Positions 10,702 through 22,638 of a DNA stretch of 64,000 bases are shown piece by piece; the stretch's first letter is position 1; every line of letters starts with the position of its first letter. The translations under genes and the position numbers were made by a program. The stretch is from positions 13,330,001-13,394,000 of the forward strand of contig JAYKYS010000012.1 in assembly GCA_036924285.1 (NCBI GenBank), read 5' to 3'. Source of the DNA: Asterella californica. Taxonomy: Eukaryota > Streptophyta > Marchantiopsida > Marchantiales > Aytoniaceae. A model generated the notes under the pieces. It was not told the DNA's origin. It was given only the letters and a program-made list of their open reading frames with translations, and searched no databases.

Positions 10702-11486
10702 AGGGAGTCTTGGAAGATCACATTCTGAATGCGAAGGTGGAGTTTACTTTGAGAGAAGTGTTAGACATCGCCAAGCGTGAGTTTCATGATGTCATCATCG
10801 ATGTCATCAAACGGAAACGACATATTACGAGTGAGACTGGTTTATCGCATGCTTTGGATACTAGGATGTCAGTGGATGAGGAGAGAGAGCTTGCAAGGTG
10901 CAGTGTCTATTCTCCAGAGGAAGAAAGAGATCGAAGACGCAGGGTGCATTTTGAGGATGAAGAGGAGGATGGGAAGCGGAGCTCAAGTCATTATAGCCAC
11001 AGTCACTGGGCTCGAGCTACGACGGAGACGTTGGTGAAGATCGAGGACTTGGATGAGCCGGTGGTTGCTCTGATCGATCATGGATCAGAAATCAACATCA
11101 TGTCGAAGGAGCTGTACAAGAGGAAGAAGTGGCCGATCGACACAGAGCATGGATGGATCATAAGAGTAGCCAACAACACGAGAGGAGACTTGTATGGAAC
11201 TTGTCCAGACATCAGAGTGCGCGTAGGTGATGTTGCTATCGAGCAAAACTTCTTTGTTCAGGAAGCAACATCATACCCACTCATTCTGGACCAACCTTTC
11301 ATCATAGCAACCCGGATGGAGACAAAGGTACTAGACGACGGATCTGCGTATGCTAGGATCCGAAGTCAAGATGGGAAGAGAGCGGTACAGTTCCTGACTG
11401 TACCGTCCAACCACGAGCGCAACCGAGATCGTTTGAGGGAGAAGCCGCTTCCAAGGGTGAGTGAAGAGTTCAAGGATTTTCGTTGA
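10410..11486 (+). CDS. Aspartic protease region of element 1
   Basis: The second frame lies -1 relative to gag. The start at 10410 is only the first ATG in this frame; real coding probably begins around 10,550 as a continuation of gag. The useful part has a basic helical region, then a retropepsin-like domain with ALIDHGSEINIMS (active-site triplet DHG instead of the usual DTG/DSG) and a flap-to-end region with YPLILDQPFI. The stop at 11484-11486 after FKDFR occupies the same place in the decayed relative at 30,851, so it is a real boundary and not a mutation. The 162 bases before pol contain no ATG-started pol frame. Confidence 0.78.
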   Translation: MGGSDRSSIGTCLHRQEPTRSVVGREEKARFRGFRRRDFFKETDSRGEKIRQELRDAGAQDLPMDGAPSSSKEKSQKEKGKPAAYKLQSDIEASTDLKGVLEDHILNAKVEFTLREVLDIAKREFHDVIIDVIKRKRHITSETGLSHALDTRMSVDEERELARCSVYSPEEERDRRRRVHFEDEEEDGKRSSSHYSHSHWARATTETLVKIEDLDEPVVALIDHGSEINIMSKELYKRKKWPIDTEHGWIIRVANNTRGDLYGTCPDIRVRVGDVAIEQNFFVQEATSYPLILDQPFIIATRMETKVLDDGSAYARIRSQDGKRAVQFLTVPSNHERNRDRLREKPLPRVSEEFKDFR

Positions 11487-11648
11487 GTACCACTATAGAG
11501 CGGGATTGTGGTGGTGCGCAAGAGAAGGTACTCTCGCTTGATGGAGATAGTGCCTTTTGTACAGGGTTTATTGGATTTTCTGAGTGTGGGATTGCTATCT
11601 ACAAGAAGATAGAAGAGCTGAGAAGAAAAGAACAAAAACATTTGCGTG

Positions 11649-14087
11649 ATGTTGAGAGAGTTGGGTAAGCTAGAAGGGGATGAATGGATTTCTGATGTTT
11701 ATGAAGAAGATGGGTTGGAAGATCCTTTGCGAGAAATCATGTCTATTGGGTGGGAGGATATGGATAAGATCGTGCAGATTCATTCAAGGGAGGTCTATTC
11801 GGTGATCGAATCATTCCGTGCACCGGAGGTTCGAGTTGAGACAAGATACAAGACAGTGGATAAGAAGATAAAGTCAGTTGCTGGTCCTTTGCCGGAAGAC
11901 ACTAACCAACAAATGGATCGAGCTTCAAGAGAGAAGAGTTTGAGAGATCTTGCAATGATAGGACACAAGTTCACAGCGAAGACCCTTGAAGAGCTCAAGA
12001 TTGGATCTGATGGGTCTCTTCTACCAGAAGAGAGGATGTGCTTCAAGGAGATGCTTTCAAGACATGGGAAAGCATTTGCTTTTGGGCCACATGAGATTGG
12101 GTGTGTAGATCCGTACGTTGTTACCCCGATGGTTATCTTCACGGTACCGCATGTGCCATGGAACTTGAGACCAATTCCAGTACCGCGGACTCACTTGCCC
12201 AAACTAGTGGAGTTGCTGAAAGAGAAGATGCGGATGAAGATCTTGGAGCCGTCGTTTGCGCCATATTCAAGCAGATGGTTTACAGTACCAAAGAAGAATG
12301 GGTCGCTGCGGTTCATCCAAGACATGCAGCCGGTGAACGCAGTAACAATCAGAAATGCTGGGGTGGGACCGATTGTGGATGAGTTTGCAAAAGCGTTTGC
12401 AGGAAGAGCGATTTACTCAATGGGAGATCTTTACTCAGGGTATGATCAGTTTCAACTAGCGGAGGAGAGCAGAAGCTTCACGACAATGAGGACACCTTTG
12501 GGGTTGGTTAGGATGTGTACTTTACCACAGGGAGCTACCAACTCGGTAGCACACATGATGAACGGGATGAATCGAGTTCTAAGAGACTTCATTCCTGAAA
12601 AGACGATGTCGTTCTTGGATGACATCCCCATTAAAGGATGTGTGGAAGATGAGAAGGATGAAGCATTAGATCAGAGGGGGTGTCAGCGATACGTCACTGA
12701 TCACATCGCAGACTGTGAGAAGATCTTATCTCGACTTGAGGAAGTTCATCTTACGCTGTCAGGTGCGAAGTCTACATTTGGAGTTAGAGAGGTTTTGATC
12801 GTTGGTCATTTGTGTGGATCGTTTGGTCGGAAGCCAGATCCGAACAAGGTGGATGCGATTGGAAGGATGAAGGAGGTTTGCAACTCGCTAACAGAAGTAA
12901 GAAGATTTTTGGGTGCTTGTGTATTCTACCACATTTGGATTCCTCATTATGCGCATGTGGCGGATCCGTTGTATGGATTGTTGCGTAAGGGTCATAAGTT
13001 CAGATGGGAGGAAGAGCATACTGATGCGGTAAGGAAGCTGAAGTCTTTACTATCATCTCCTCCAGTTCTGGGAAGGATTGATTACAAGGGTGCTAGGCCG
13101 GTGGTTCTTACTGTGGATACAAGTCCAATTGCAATTGGATGGGCAGTCGGACAGGATGATGAGGATGGAGACAGGTTTGCGGTTAGATTCGAAGCAAAGG
13201 TGTTAAGTGTTCGACAACGTGCTTACCCGCAAGTGAAGAGAGAACTGTGGGATATTGTTTCAGCTATGAAAACTGAGAAAGAGTATTTGATTGGAGCAGT
13301 AGTGGTGGTTGAAACTGATTGCTTGCCGTTGTTAGGGATGATCGTGAATTGTTCAACCCCTGATATTGCGATGTTACGATGGATCGCATATATCAAGTCG
13401 TTGAACCCGGAGTTTAGACATATTGCATGGAAGGATAATCTGATGGCGGATATGTTATCTCGAGCTCGATATGATGGGGAGGATGAGATGGTAGAAGACA
13501 TTGACGACGTGGGTACAGAGTTCTATTCGATTGCACAGACAGGAAGGGAAGATGAGTTATTTGTTGAAGGGTTGTATGATGATGATTTGCTTGATATCGG
13601 GAGGTACCTTAGTACGATGGTTAAGCAGACAGGTTGGACGGATGAGAGGTTTCGGAGAGTTCGAAGGAAGGCCTACAACTTCATGTTGCAGGATGGGTTT
13701 CTTTGGAAGCGACCGAAGCAGAAAGGTGGGGGTACCGCTACGGGTGATTTGCAACAAGGAAGATCAGCAGAAGTTGCTCAAGGCGTTTCATGAGAATCTT
13801 TGGGCTAGACATCGAGGGATTTGGGCCACTTTTACAAAGATGAAAGAGCGGTATTGGTGCAAAAACATGTACAGGGATGTTGTATCTTTTGTGGAGTCTT
13901 GTTTGACATGTCAGATGTATTCGAATATCCGACATCGTGACGGATTACATCCGACTTATCCGTTGACGATCCACTTCAAGTGGGTGGTAGACTTGATGAT
14001 TATGCCGGTTGGATTATGACAGATGAGATACTTGGTACTTGCTAGAGAGGATCTTTCAAATCAAGTCGAGGGTAGGGCGCTTCGGAC
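11649..14087 (+). pseudogene. pol: Pol of element 1: reverse transcriptase, RNase H, integrase N-part
   Basis: Starts at ATG 11649. The RT domain shows MGDLYSGYDQFQL, LPQGATNSVAHMMNG and the catalytic FLDDIPI. The RNase H-like domain begins at VLTVDTSPIAIGWAVG. Integrase has the zinc-finger-like region and the first catalytic Asp in WVVDLMIMP. Two lesions: one extra G in the G-run at about 13,730-13,734, which makes the frame end early at 13,793 while the true frame continues in 13,501-14,019, and TGA at 14017-14019 where the relative at 51.3 kb has Trp. The frame is then cut by element 2 at 14,088. The phrase GACVFYHIWIPHYAHVADPLY and the surrounding connection region look more like fungal Ty3 elements than typical angiosperm ones. 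Confidence 0.88.
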
Positions 14088-14886
14088 TGTCACGTCACAA
14101 GTATCCCATTGTTTGTGTGCGTGTTTATATAAGTTTCATTAGATATGACTATCTTATAGGTTACTCTAGTTCGAAGATCTAAATCTAGAGTGATCAAAAC
14201 TAGCCATAACTAGCGGAGATAGTTATAACTAAGTTGAGGAAACTATTAGAGGTTCCACTATGACACTATGTGACAAGTGCGGAGCTCTAAATATGCTTCT
14301 CAAAAGTATGTAACTTTGTTGACCATCGCTGATTGGATGCATGATGAAAAGTCATGCACAAAGATCTAAAGATGCTCCTCAAAAGACATATTAGTTTGTT
14401 GTCGTCTTCCGATTGGATAGGGTGGAAAGTTAACACTTTACAAAAGCTAAAGTAGGAGAATCTCTTACTTTTGTAAAGTAGAACAAGTAATGTGTGTGCT
14501 ATTCTTAAAAGCTTAGTAGTCTTTAGAAGTTTTACTATTTTGGATTGCGCACTTACCATGAGGTAACGTAACTTAGTGAAAGTTACCACGGTAAGAAGTT
14601 GTAGAGTATATAAGGAGGAGTTGAGAAGGTGGAAGACACTCTCATTTTCCTGTCTATAAGTAAAGTGAGCATTGGAGACCTTGGGAGTCCTTGAGTACTA
14701 TGTGATGCAATGTGGAGGGCGGGGTTAGAACTTGTTTGCAGGAACCTATTAGAGGGACCGATGTGACCATACGGGTCAGAGTGTTGAGTGACGTGAGCAT
14801 GGGTATCATAGAATCTTTGTAATTAAGGTGCACTAGTAATCCTAGTCATCTGAGGTACCCCTGGGTGAGAGACAGGCCGGCTTACA
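14088..14886 (+). repeat. 5' LTR of element 2
   Basis: 799 bp, TGTCACGTCAC... to ...GGCCGGCTTACA. It is the exact-length partner of 20917-21715 (offset 6,829, no indels). It contains a TATA-like TATATAAG at 14607-14614. An open frame of 100 codons on the opposite strand is duplicated in both LTRs and is not a gene. Confidence 0.96.
14607..14614 (+). promoter_or_regulatory. LTR TATA box candidate
   Basis: TATATAAG followed by a purine-rich GGAGGAG. It lies about 280 bp before the LTR end, a suitable place for U3/R promoter activity. The same site is at 21436-21443 in the 3' LTR, and a similar TATAAATAG sits in the solo LTR at 29952-29960. Confidence 0.6.
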
Positions 14887-15476
14887 TTTTGGTTCTGTTG
14901 CCGAGACCTCGATACAAAGATTCATATTTAGTCGTTAGTACAGTTCATGTCTGTTTTTGAGCATGAGTTCAGAACTTTTGTACATACACCATGTTATAGA
15001 GGGCAAGATAAGCTTTCCAATAAGCTTGATATCTCCGAGAGATCAATTGTGAGGAGAGAGTTATGTCTTTCGGAAGTTAAGGAGATTTTTCGGTATCAAA
15101 TAGTGAGCTCTCGGGAAGGAGTTTACAGTCATTTTCATATTTTCAGTTTTTAGAGTTGGACCTTGAAATCTTCCATGCTGATAGCTTGCAAGATAAGCTA
15201 TCTAGGCACCCAAATCATGCATGAATTGATCGAGTAGAACTGGAGTTATGGCATTCGAAGCGAAGGGGGGTCAAATCTGTTATATCGCTTGCTGAAGTAA
15301 AAGAGTGAATGAATTTCAGAATTCTTGAGAGGGTTATGTTCGATCTCTGAGGCTCAGGGTTGACAAGTTAAGCTTCTACTTAGTAATGTGGGAGATTGCT
15401 AAGCGAGAAGATAGTCGAGTGATCAAAAGTGTGAAACAAACTATAGAGCGAGAGAGATGTATGACGGATCATCGTC
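14887..15476 (+). other. 5' leader of element 2 with primer-binding site
   Basis: TGGTTCTGTTGCCGAGACC starts at 14890, three bases after the LTR, and is the PBS candidate. Its TGTTGCCG core is reminiscent of the PBS of Athila/Tat-type plant elements, but I cannot identify the tRNA. The remaining 570 bases hold no supported gene. Confidence 0.55.
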
Positions 15477-18400
15477 ATGGAAGAACAGCAAGAGTGGAAA
15501 TTGAGGTTGAGCAAGATCCCTCAAGGCTATGCGGTGATAGTTACCGCTGATCTGGCGAAAGGAGAATTTCGACTAGAATTTGAGGAAGAAACAGAGAGTA
15601 GTCGTAAGAACCAGGAGAAGAACTCGAGGTGCTTTTTGTGTGGAGAAGAAGGACATAAAGTGAGCAAGTGTCCTACGAAGAATAGACTTTTGCGTGAGCG
15701 AAGAGGGTTGGTCGACTTAAGCTTACACATAGGTCCTTCTTCCCTTAGACAAGGCGTCATTGACCCTACAACCTTTTGTCCTAGATGTGGAGTGGACGGG
15801 ATTCCAGTTGAGCACGAGTGTAGCGCAGTGGTTGCTTTGCTAGAAACTGTAGCCGAAGGTCTCGAGAGAAGGTTGAGTGTAGAAACGGAACGAGTGAAGA
15901 CCTCTAGCGAGGATGGAGATAGTCTGTCACACGAGAGATAAGATGACCATGAGGGTCAAACTTATTCAAACCTTTGGAGAGGAGAGAGCTCAACGGGGAA
16001 ATTGTGGATTGCGGTGAAGTGCGATCTTCACATCCGCAAGCAGTTCCTTGAGTAAGAAGAAGAAAAGAAGAGAAGAATGAGAAAACTTCCGGTGTTTTAC
16101 GGAAAGGATGGAGAAGACGTGGAAGGATTTGTGAGGGACTTCAAAAGAGCATGCATTGGCAATGGAGATCGAAAGAAGAGTGAGTGGGTAGGGTTGATAC
16201 CTGAATTTCTTGAGAATTCTGCATTGACATGGTATGAGGATAGGAAGAAGAGAAGCGTAGTGGGGACTCCAGTTGATACTTGGGAAGTATTGACGGAGGC
16301 CTTAATTGAAACGTTTCTTCCCGATGAAAGTTACGAGAAGTTAATGGTAGAGGTAACTTACCTCAAACAAGGAGAGAAAGAGAAAGTAAGGACTTACGCC
16401 GAGAGGGTGGAGAAATTAGAACAAAAGTTTCGGGTGGTTTTACGAAAGAGTGGAGATGTAGTAGAACCAACGATGGTGGGCATTGGAGCAATGCTAACAA
16501 AGAATTTTATCGGAGGATTGAGGCCGGAGATTCGAACACAAGTGCGGTATGAGAGACCAACTTCGAAGACTGATGCAGTGAAGATCGCAACCAGGATGGA
16601 AGAGAGTCTGGATGGAGACGACTTGCAACCAATGACTGTTGGGGCAGCATGTGGAGATGTGCAAGGGCCGAGCATGCCAACTCTGACGCCTGCGAGTGTT
16701 TCGACTGTTCGATTTCAGAATCTGACTCCGATAGCTCCCACTAGTGCGGTTACAGTCACTATACCATCTAGATCTGTTACTCCCGACTTTCACGATGAGT
16801 TGAAAAGTTTGACAGAGTCTCTGGCAGATTTGAAGAACAATATGGTGAATTTGTTGCAACACCGAAGTCCAAATGTTGGAGGAGGCTCACGAGGTTATGG
16901 GAACTATCAGTCTAGAGGTGGACCACCGCAAGGATCACCAAGTAACTACACGAACCAAGGATGTTTTACGTGTGGAGGATCACATTTCCAACGTAATTGT
17001 CCAAGTCGTAATGGTGGAACGGCGGATGGAGCTTCAACTTCACAAAGCAAGGACAAGGGTGTAGCATGCATTGACATCTTGGAGCCACGAGATGTACGAG
17101 AAGGTTTTCAATCTGTAGAGCTGTTGGCTCAAGAGAGGAAGAGAATGAGGACGCATTTCGACGAGAGAGAACCAGTCGTGATGGAAGATTCTCCAAGTCA
17201 AAATACTCGGAGTAGCAAATCTTCTTCAAAAACCAAAGAACGGCGGAAGAAATTGAGAAATACTGATTTCACAATTTCGATGGAGCAATCAAAATACAAT
17301 GTGGTGGAAGACGTGGGTAAGCAACGAGCAAACATTACTGTGGGACAGTTGATTGCTCTGAATCCTTCGGTGAGGAAAGAACTTCGTAGCGGTCTAAGCT
17401 CTCGACGAGGTCGGAAGAAGAAGGTAAATCCTTCTACTGTCGGTGTGAGTGCTTTAGATGCTAGTGAAGGAGAGGTGTGCAACAAGGCATCAAAAGTAGA
17501 GGCTCGTATCAATGGGAGAGATGTCTCAGATGTTCTTGTCGATGGAGGATCGGCAGTAAATGCCATCTCAGAACGACTCATGAGGAAGTTGGATCTTGTA
17601 CCAACTCGTCCTTCTAGTATCACGGTGGGTATGACTAACAGACAGTGAGTTAGACCATTGGGAGTGCTGGAGAGAGTTTGTGTGTCAGTAATGGGAGTGC
17701 AAGTAAACATGACATTTCAAATCTTGAAAGAGTCAAGTTATGAAATGTTACTCGGAAGACCTTGGCTTCGAGCAGTACATGCAACGGATAACTGGCACAA
17801 AGGTTATTTACGCATCGGACCGAATCACCACCGGATCAAAGTTCCATTGCTCGGAGATCAAGTTGGGACGTCGGAATCGGATCGACCCACATCGGACTAC
17901 TGGGAGTCAGAAGTTGTCGATACTACTTCTGATGTAGGTACCAATTCTTCAGATTCAGAATCTGAAAATACATCGTCAGAAGAGGAGAGAGAAGAACGAA
18001 ATGTGGGCGTGAACGTAGTGGATCTTTTCCCTTCTCCAGAAGTGCAAAGAGATAGAGACAAAGAACCGTTGACTCCCGAGGAGGTGGAGAGAAGAATTGC
18101 CACCTTACGTTATGGATCGAATGTTACTAAAGAAGAGAAGAGTTGTTTCGAAGAGATCTTTCGCAAATACATTCATGTATTTGCATTTAGTTACAAGGAT
18201 CTGAGGGAGGTCACACTAGAGCAACACCGTATCGAGTTAGAGAAGGAAGTCAAACCGGTGCGACAGAAGCAACGAAGAGTGAGTCCTCCAATTGCGGATC
18301 TGGTGAAAGAAGAGATCGAGAAGCTGCACACTGCTGGGTTCATTTACGAGGTGGAGCATTCTGAATGGGTATCACCTATTGTGATCGTAAAGAAGAAAAA

Positions 18401-20903
18401 TGGCAAATTGAGGGTGTGTGTTGATTACAAGAAGCTCAATGCGGTCACAAAGAAGGATTATTATCCTCTACCTTTCATCGACGAGATCTTGGAAGAAGTG
18501 GCGGGAAACGAATGGTACAGCTTTGGAGATGGTTATAGCGGATATAACCAGATCAAAATTGCACCAGAACATCAACACCTGACCACTTTCACTACTCCGT
18601 GGGGTACGTTTGCATTTTGAGTCATGCCATTTGGTCTGTGTAATGCTCCTGCGACGTTTCAAAGGTTTATGAACAAAGTGTTCGAACCTTTCTTAGGAAA
18701 GTTTGTGAGAGATTTTATAGATGACTTTTGTGTTTACGGGAGTAAGGAGAAGCATTTTGAGCACCTTGTGAAGGTCTTAGAATGTTTAGATGTAGCAAAT
18801 GCATCTCTCAATCCGGAGAAATGTATTTTTGGGTGTGAGGAAGGGTTACTCTTGGGTCATATCATATCCAAGGACGACATTGCCGTTGATCCAGAGAAGG
18901 TGCAGAAGATCTTAGAGCTCCCTTTTCCTAGTACTCTCACTAAGCTACGACAGTTTTTAGGTATGGTGGGGTATTATCGAACGTTCATATTCTCGTTCTC
19001 ACATAAAGCGTATGCTTTGACTGTATATCTGAAGAAGGGAGTAGATTACGTGTTGATTTTAGGAGATGAAGAAGCTCTAGCCGCCTTTGAGGAATTGAAG
19101 AAAGCTCTTACTTCAGCTCCGATCTTGGTTAAGCTCGATTGGAATAAATAGTTTATTCTATATACGGATGCTTCAAATATAGCAGTAGGATGTACTTTAA
19201 GTCAGTATGATCTTGAAGGTAGAGATCATCCTATCGCATATGCTAGTCGGCAAATGGTCAAGGCAGAGAGAAATTATTCTGTGACAGAGAGAGAAGGATT
19301 AGCAGTGATCTATGCTTTGATAAAATTTCGACATTATCTCATAGGAGGCAAGTTCACTATCGTTACAGATCATAAGGCATTGAAGTACATCTTCAATAAA
19401 TCTATGGTCGAAGGACGATTAGCAAGGAGGAAGCTCTTATTGTCAGAGTACGACTATGAGATCTGTGATCGACCAGGGAAGAAACACGCGAATGCAGATT
19501 TGTTATCTAGAGCTTACGATGGTGATGGAGAGGAACCGATGGATGACACCTTTCTTGACGAAGATTTGATGGTCTTGAGCAACTCTATTATCCCAATAGA
19601 ATATCAAGAAATTTGGAATTTTGTTACGGAAGGTGTCTATCCAGATGGGATGCGGACCAGAGAGAAGAAGGCATTGGTGAAACGAAGTCAACCTTACTCG
19701 GTGGTGGAAGGTGTGTTATTCCGTGAAGGAGTTGATGGGGTCCTGAGAAGAGCTGCGAGCAAGGAGGAGTCTCTACGACTCATGGAAGAATTCCATGACG
19801 GTCCAGTATGTGGAGGACATTTTGCAGGCAAGTAGACGGCTCATAAGATACTCGACGCGGGATATCACTGGAGGGGGATGTTTAGAGATTGCTTGACGTA
19901 TTGTAAAACCTGTGATGTTTGTCAAGCTTTCGCTATCAAATCTAGTGTTTCCACTCCTCTTAGATCTATTCCGGTTCTTGGACCTTTCGAGAAATGAGGA
20001 ATAGATTTTGTTGGACCTTTGAATCGCACCCCTCGCAACAATAAGTATATTGTTGTAGCCACAGATTATCTTACGAAGTGGGTAGAAGCTAGACCTCTTG
20101 TAACTATTGGAGAAGTTGAGGTGGGTAGATTTCTGTACGAACGGATCATAACTAGGTTTGGATGTCCTTTGGAGTTAGTTTCTGATAGGGGTCGAGAATT
20201 TGTGAGTGGTATGACTACTGCTATGTGCACCCACTTCTCCATTTCTCAGAGGGTTACTACTTCATATAAACCTAGTTCAAACGGTTTGGTAGAGAGGACA
20301 AACTTTACCTTGTGTCAGATGTTAGCAAAGGATGCTGACATGGAAGGGGCCAAGCACAACTGGGACAAGCGTCTTCATGCGGTTCTATGGGAGTATCGAA
20401 CAACAGTGAAGACGTCTACGGGATATTCACCTTTCAAGATGGTGTATGGGTTGGAATCCAGATTACCAATCCAGTTCGACCTAACCACCTTTCAGACCTT
20501 ACAAGCTGGATTGAAGAGAAAGGGTGGTCAAATAGCTGAGAAAGAGAGGAGAGAAACTTTGTTGGAGCTGGAGGAGAATAGAGACGATGCAGCTCAACGA
20601 ATTGAGATGGCCCAGCTACAACAGAAGAAGAGCTACGACAAGCGCTTGGCGAAGAACAAAATGAAGTTACAGCCATTTCAAAAGGGTGAGTGGGTGATGC
20701 TGTGGGATGCTATTAGACACAAGCGAGTTCAAATGAAGTTCTTACGTCGATATTTTGGACCTTTCATCATCTCCAAAGTGTGGAGTAATAACACCTATGA
20801 TCTTCAAGAGAGAAGTGGTACGTTCTTCAATCGAGTGAACCACGACAAGCTGAAGAAGTTTCATCAACGTGATACTTCACTCCGAGGACGAAGTGAAAAT
20901 TAA
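15477..20903 (+). pseudogene. gag-pol: Gag-pol polyprotein of element 2 in one frame with seven stops
   Basis: A single reading frame runs from ATG 15477 to the stop ending at 20903 without any frameshift. It is broken by TAA 15939, TAA 16053, TGA 17646, TGA 18618, TAG 19149, TAG 19833 and TGA 19995. Order of parts: an N-terminal segment with a zinc knuckle (CFLCGEEGHKVSKC) and a second Cys/His cluster (CPRCG...HEC); gag (from 16077, with ALTWYEDRKK); a knuckle CFTCGGSHFQRNC; a protease with VLVDGGSAVN; RT with FGDGYSGYNQIKI and FIDDF; RNase H with YTDASNIAVGCTL and DHKALKYIF; integrase with CKTCDVCQ and a D-D-E set in VVATDYLTKW, LVSDRGREF and GLVERTN. There is no chromodomain at the C-terminus. 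The stops at 15939 and 16053 separate a leading ORF from gag; whether that is original or decay is uncertain. Confidence 0.9.
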
Positions 20904-20907
20904 GTCT

Positions 20908-20916
20908 GGGAGTAAA
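20908..20916 (+). other. Polypurine tract of element 2
   Basis: GGGAGTAAA directly abuts the 3' LTR start at 20917, the expected plus-strand primer site. Confidence 0.65.
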
Positions 20917-21715
20917 TGTCACGTCACAAGTATCCCATTATTTGTGTGCGTGTTTATATAAGTTTCATTAGATATGACTATCTTATAGGTTATTCTAGTT
21001 CAAAGATCTAAATCTAGAGTGATCAAAACTAGCCATAACTAGCGGAGATAGTTATAACTAAGTTGAGGAAACTATTAGAGGTTCCACTATGACACTATGT
21101 GACAAGTGCGGAGCTCTAAATATGCTTCTCAAAAGTATGTAACTTTGTTGACCATCGCTGATTGGATGCATGATGAAAAGTCATGCACAAAGATCTAAAG
21201 ATGCTCCTCAAAAGACATATTAGTTTGTTGTCGTCTTCCGATTGGATAGGGTGGAAAGTTAACACTTTACAAAAGCTAAAGTAGGAGAATCTCTTACTTT
21301 TGTAAAGTAGAACAAGTAATGTGTGTGCTATTCTTAAAAGCTTAGTAGTCTTTAGAAGTTTTACTATTTTGGATTGCGCACTTACCATGAGGTAACGTAA
21401 CTTAGTGAAAGTTACCACGGTAAGAAGTTGTAGAGTATATAAGGAGGAGTTGAGAAGGTGGAAGACACTCTCATTTTCCTGTCTATAAGTAAAGTGAGCA
21501 TTGGAGACCTTGGGAGTCCTTGAGTACTATGTGATGCAATGTGGAGGGCGGGGTTAGAACTTGTTTGCAGGAACCTATTAGAGGGACCGATGTGACCATA
21601 CGGGTCAGAGTGTTGAGTGACGTGAGCATGGGTATCATAGAATCTTTGTAATTAAGGTGCACTAGTAATCCTAGTCATCTGAGGTACCCCTGGGTGAGAG
21701 ACAGGCCGGCTTACA
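20917..21715 (+). repeat. 3' LTR of element 2
   Basis: 799 bp, equal in length to the 5' LTR, with three transitions between them. After its end at 21,715 the integrase gene of element 1 resumes. Confidence 0.96.
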
Positions 21716-22575
21716 AGACGAAGACAACTGAAGGGGTATGTAGATTTCTCTTGGAAGAGGTTGTTTGTCGGTATGGATGTGTGGGAAAGATCACAGTAGA
21801 TCGGAGAGAGCTAGATGCACATGAGGCTCGTGAATTCTTTGCAAGGTGTGGGGTGAGGTTGTCACTGACAACTGCTTACAACCCCGAAGGGAATGCCAAG
21901 AGTGAACGTGGTCATCCACCCATTGTGAAGGCTTTGGTGAAGACTTGCAACGGAAGGATGCGCGAGTGGCCTCGACTCTTACCATTTGCGTTATGGGCAG
22001 CTAGAACGACGCACAACTCGGTGACAGGCTACATGCCGGTGGAACTCATCACAGGTCAGAAACCTATCATGCCGATTGAAGAACATGTTCTGACATGGAG
22101 TGTGTTACCTTGGGAGGAGAATTTGACTAGAGAAGAGCTTCTTGCTATTCGAATTAGGCAGTTAGAGAGAAGACCAGAGGATATCCAAATTGCTTTGGAT
22201 AGGCTGCGAGAAGCACGGTTGAAGAACAAGGTCAGATATGATCAGCGACATCGTTTGAGACCCAGAGAAATCAAAGAAGGTGATTGGGTGTTAGTCTATG
22301 ACAACAGTCTAGACAATCAGCATAGTGCACTCCGGAAGTTTTCTAGAAGATGGTTTGGTCCGTATGTGGTGAAGAAGGTTCATGACAACTCAACTTACGT
22401 CCTGCAAGAGTTGGATGGAAAGAGCTTGAAGATACCATTGGCAGGTAAACGTGTCAAGATTTTCAAAAAGAGAGATGAGGAGGTCGATCTAGCAGATATC
22501 TTGACGGAGTTTCAGTTTGAGGATGAGGATTATGCAGAAGATCTTGAAGGTGAGGTTGGTTACGATGGGAAGTAG
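21716..22575 (+). pseudogene. pol: Integrase C-part of element 1 (resumes after element 2)
   Basis: Continues the integrase interrupted at 14,087. It has the second catalytic Asp in ITVDRRELD, where the relative at 51.2 kb has the usual DRGE (so Gly is replaced by Arg here), and the catalytic Glu in NPEGNAKSERGH. The C-terminal region has WFGPYVVKKVHDNSTYVLQEL, a typical post-integrase fold. It is open to its own stop at 22573-22575. The linked reading is confirmed by the intact relative on the minus strand at 50,398-52,140. Confidence 0.9.
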
Positions 22576-22638
22576 GACGATAAGCCGGTCCACTCCTTAG
22601 TTGATATCTCTGGTGCATACCGGAGGATGCACAGGTTC

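Larger units (their letters stand above)
14088..21715 (+). mobile_element. Ty3/gypsy LTR retrotransposon (element 2), nested in element 1
   Basis: A complete 7,628-bp element between two 799-bp LTRs that start TGT and end ACA. The left flank is GGAC (14084-14087) and the right flank AGAC (21716-21719). The uninterrupted relative at 51,254-51,257 (minus strand) has this tetramer once as GGAC, so the right copy has one transition. The PBS starts three bases inside, and the polyprotein order is zinc-knuckle ORF, gag, protease, RT, RNase H, integrase. The LTRs differ at only three positions that I can find (14111/20940, 14164/20993, 14173/21002), all transitions, so the insertion is recent. Confidence 0.96.

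Noticed and set aside
14017..14019. TGA in integrase as a recoding site
   Set aside because: The relative at 51.3 kb has TGG at the same codon, and the gene is interrupted 68 bases later; ordinary decay is simpler.
14287..14589. 100-codon minus-strand frame, identical at 21,116-21,418
   Set aside because: Duplicated only because it lies in both LTRs of element 2; no coding signature.
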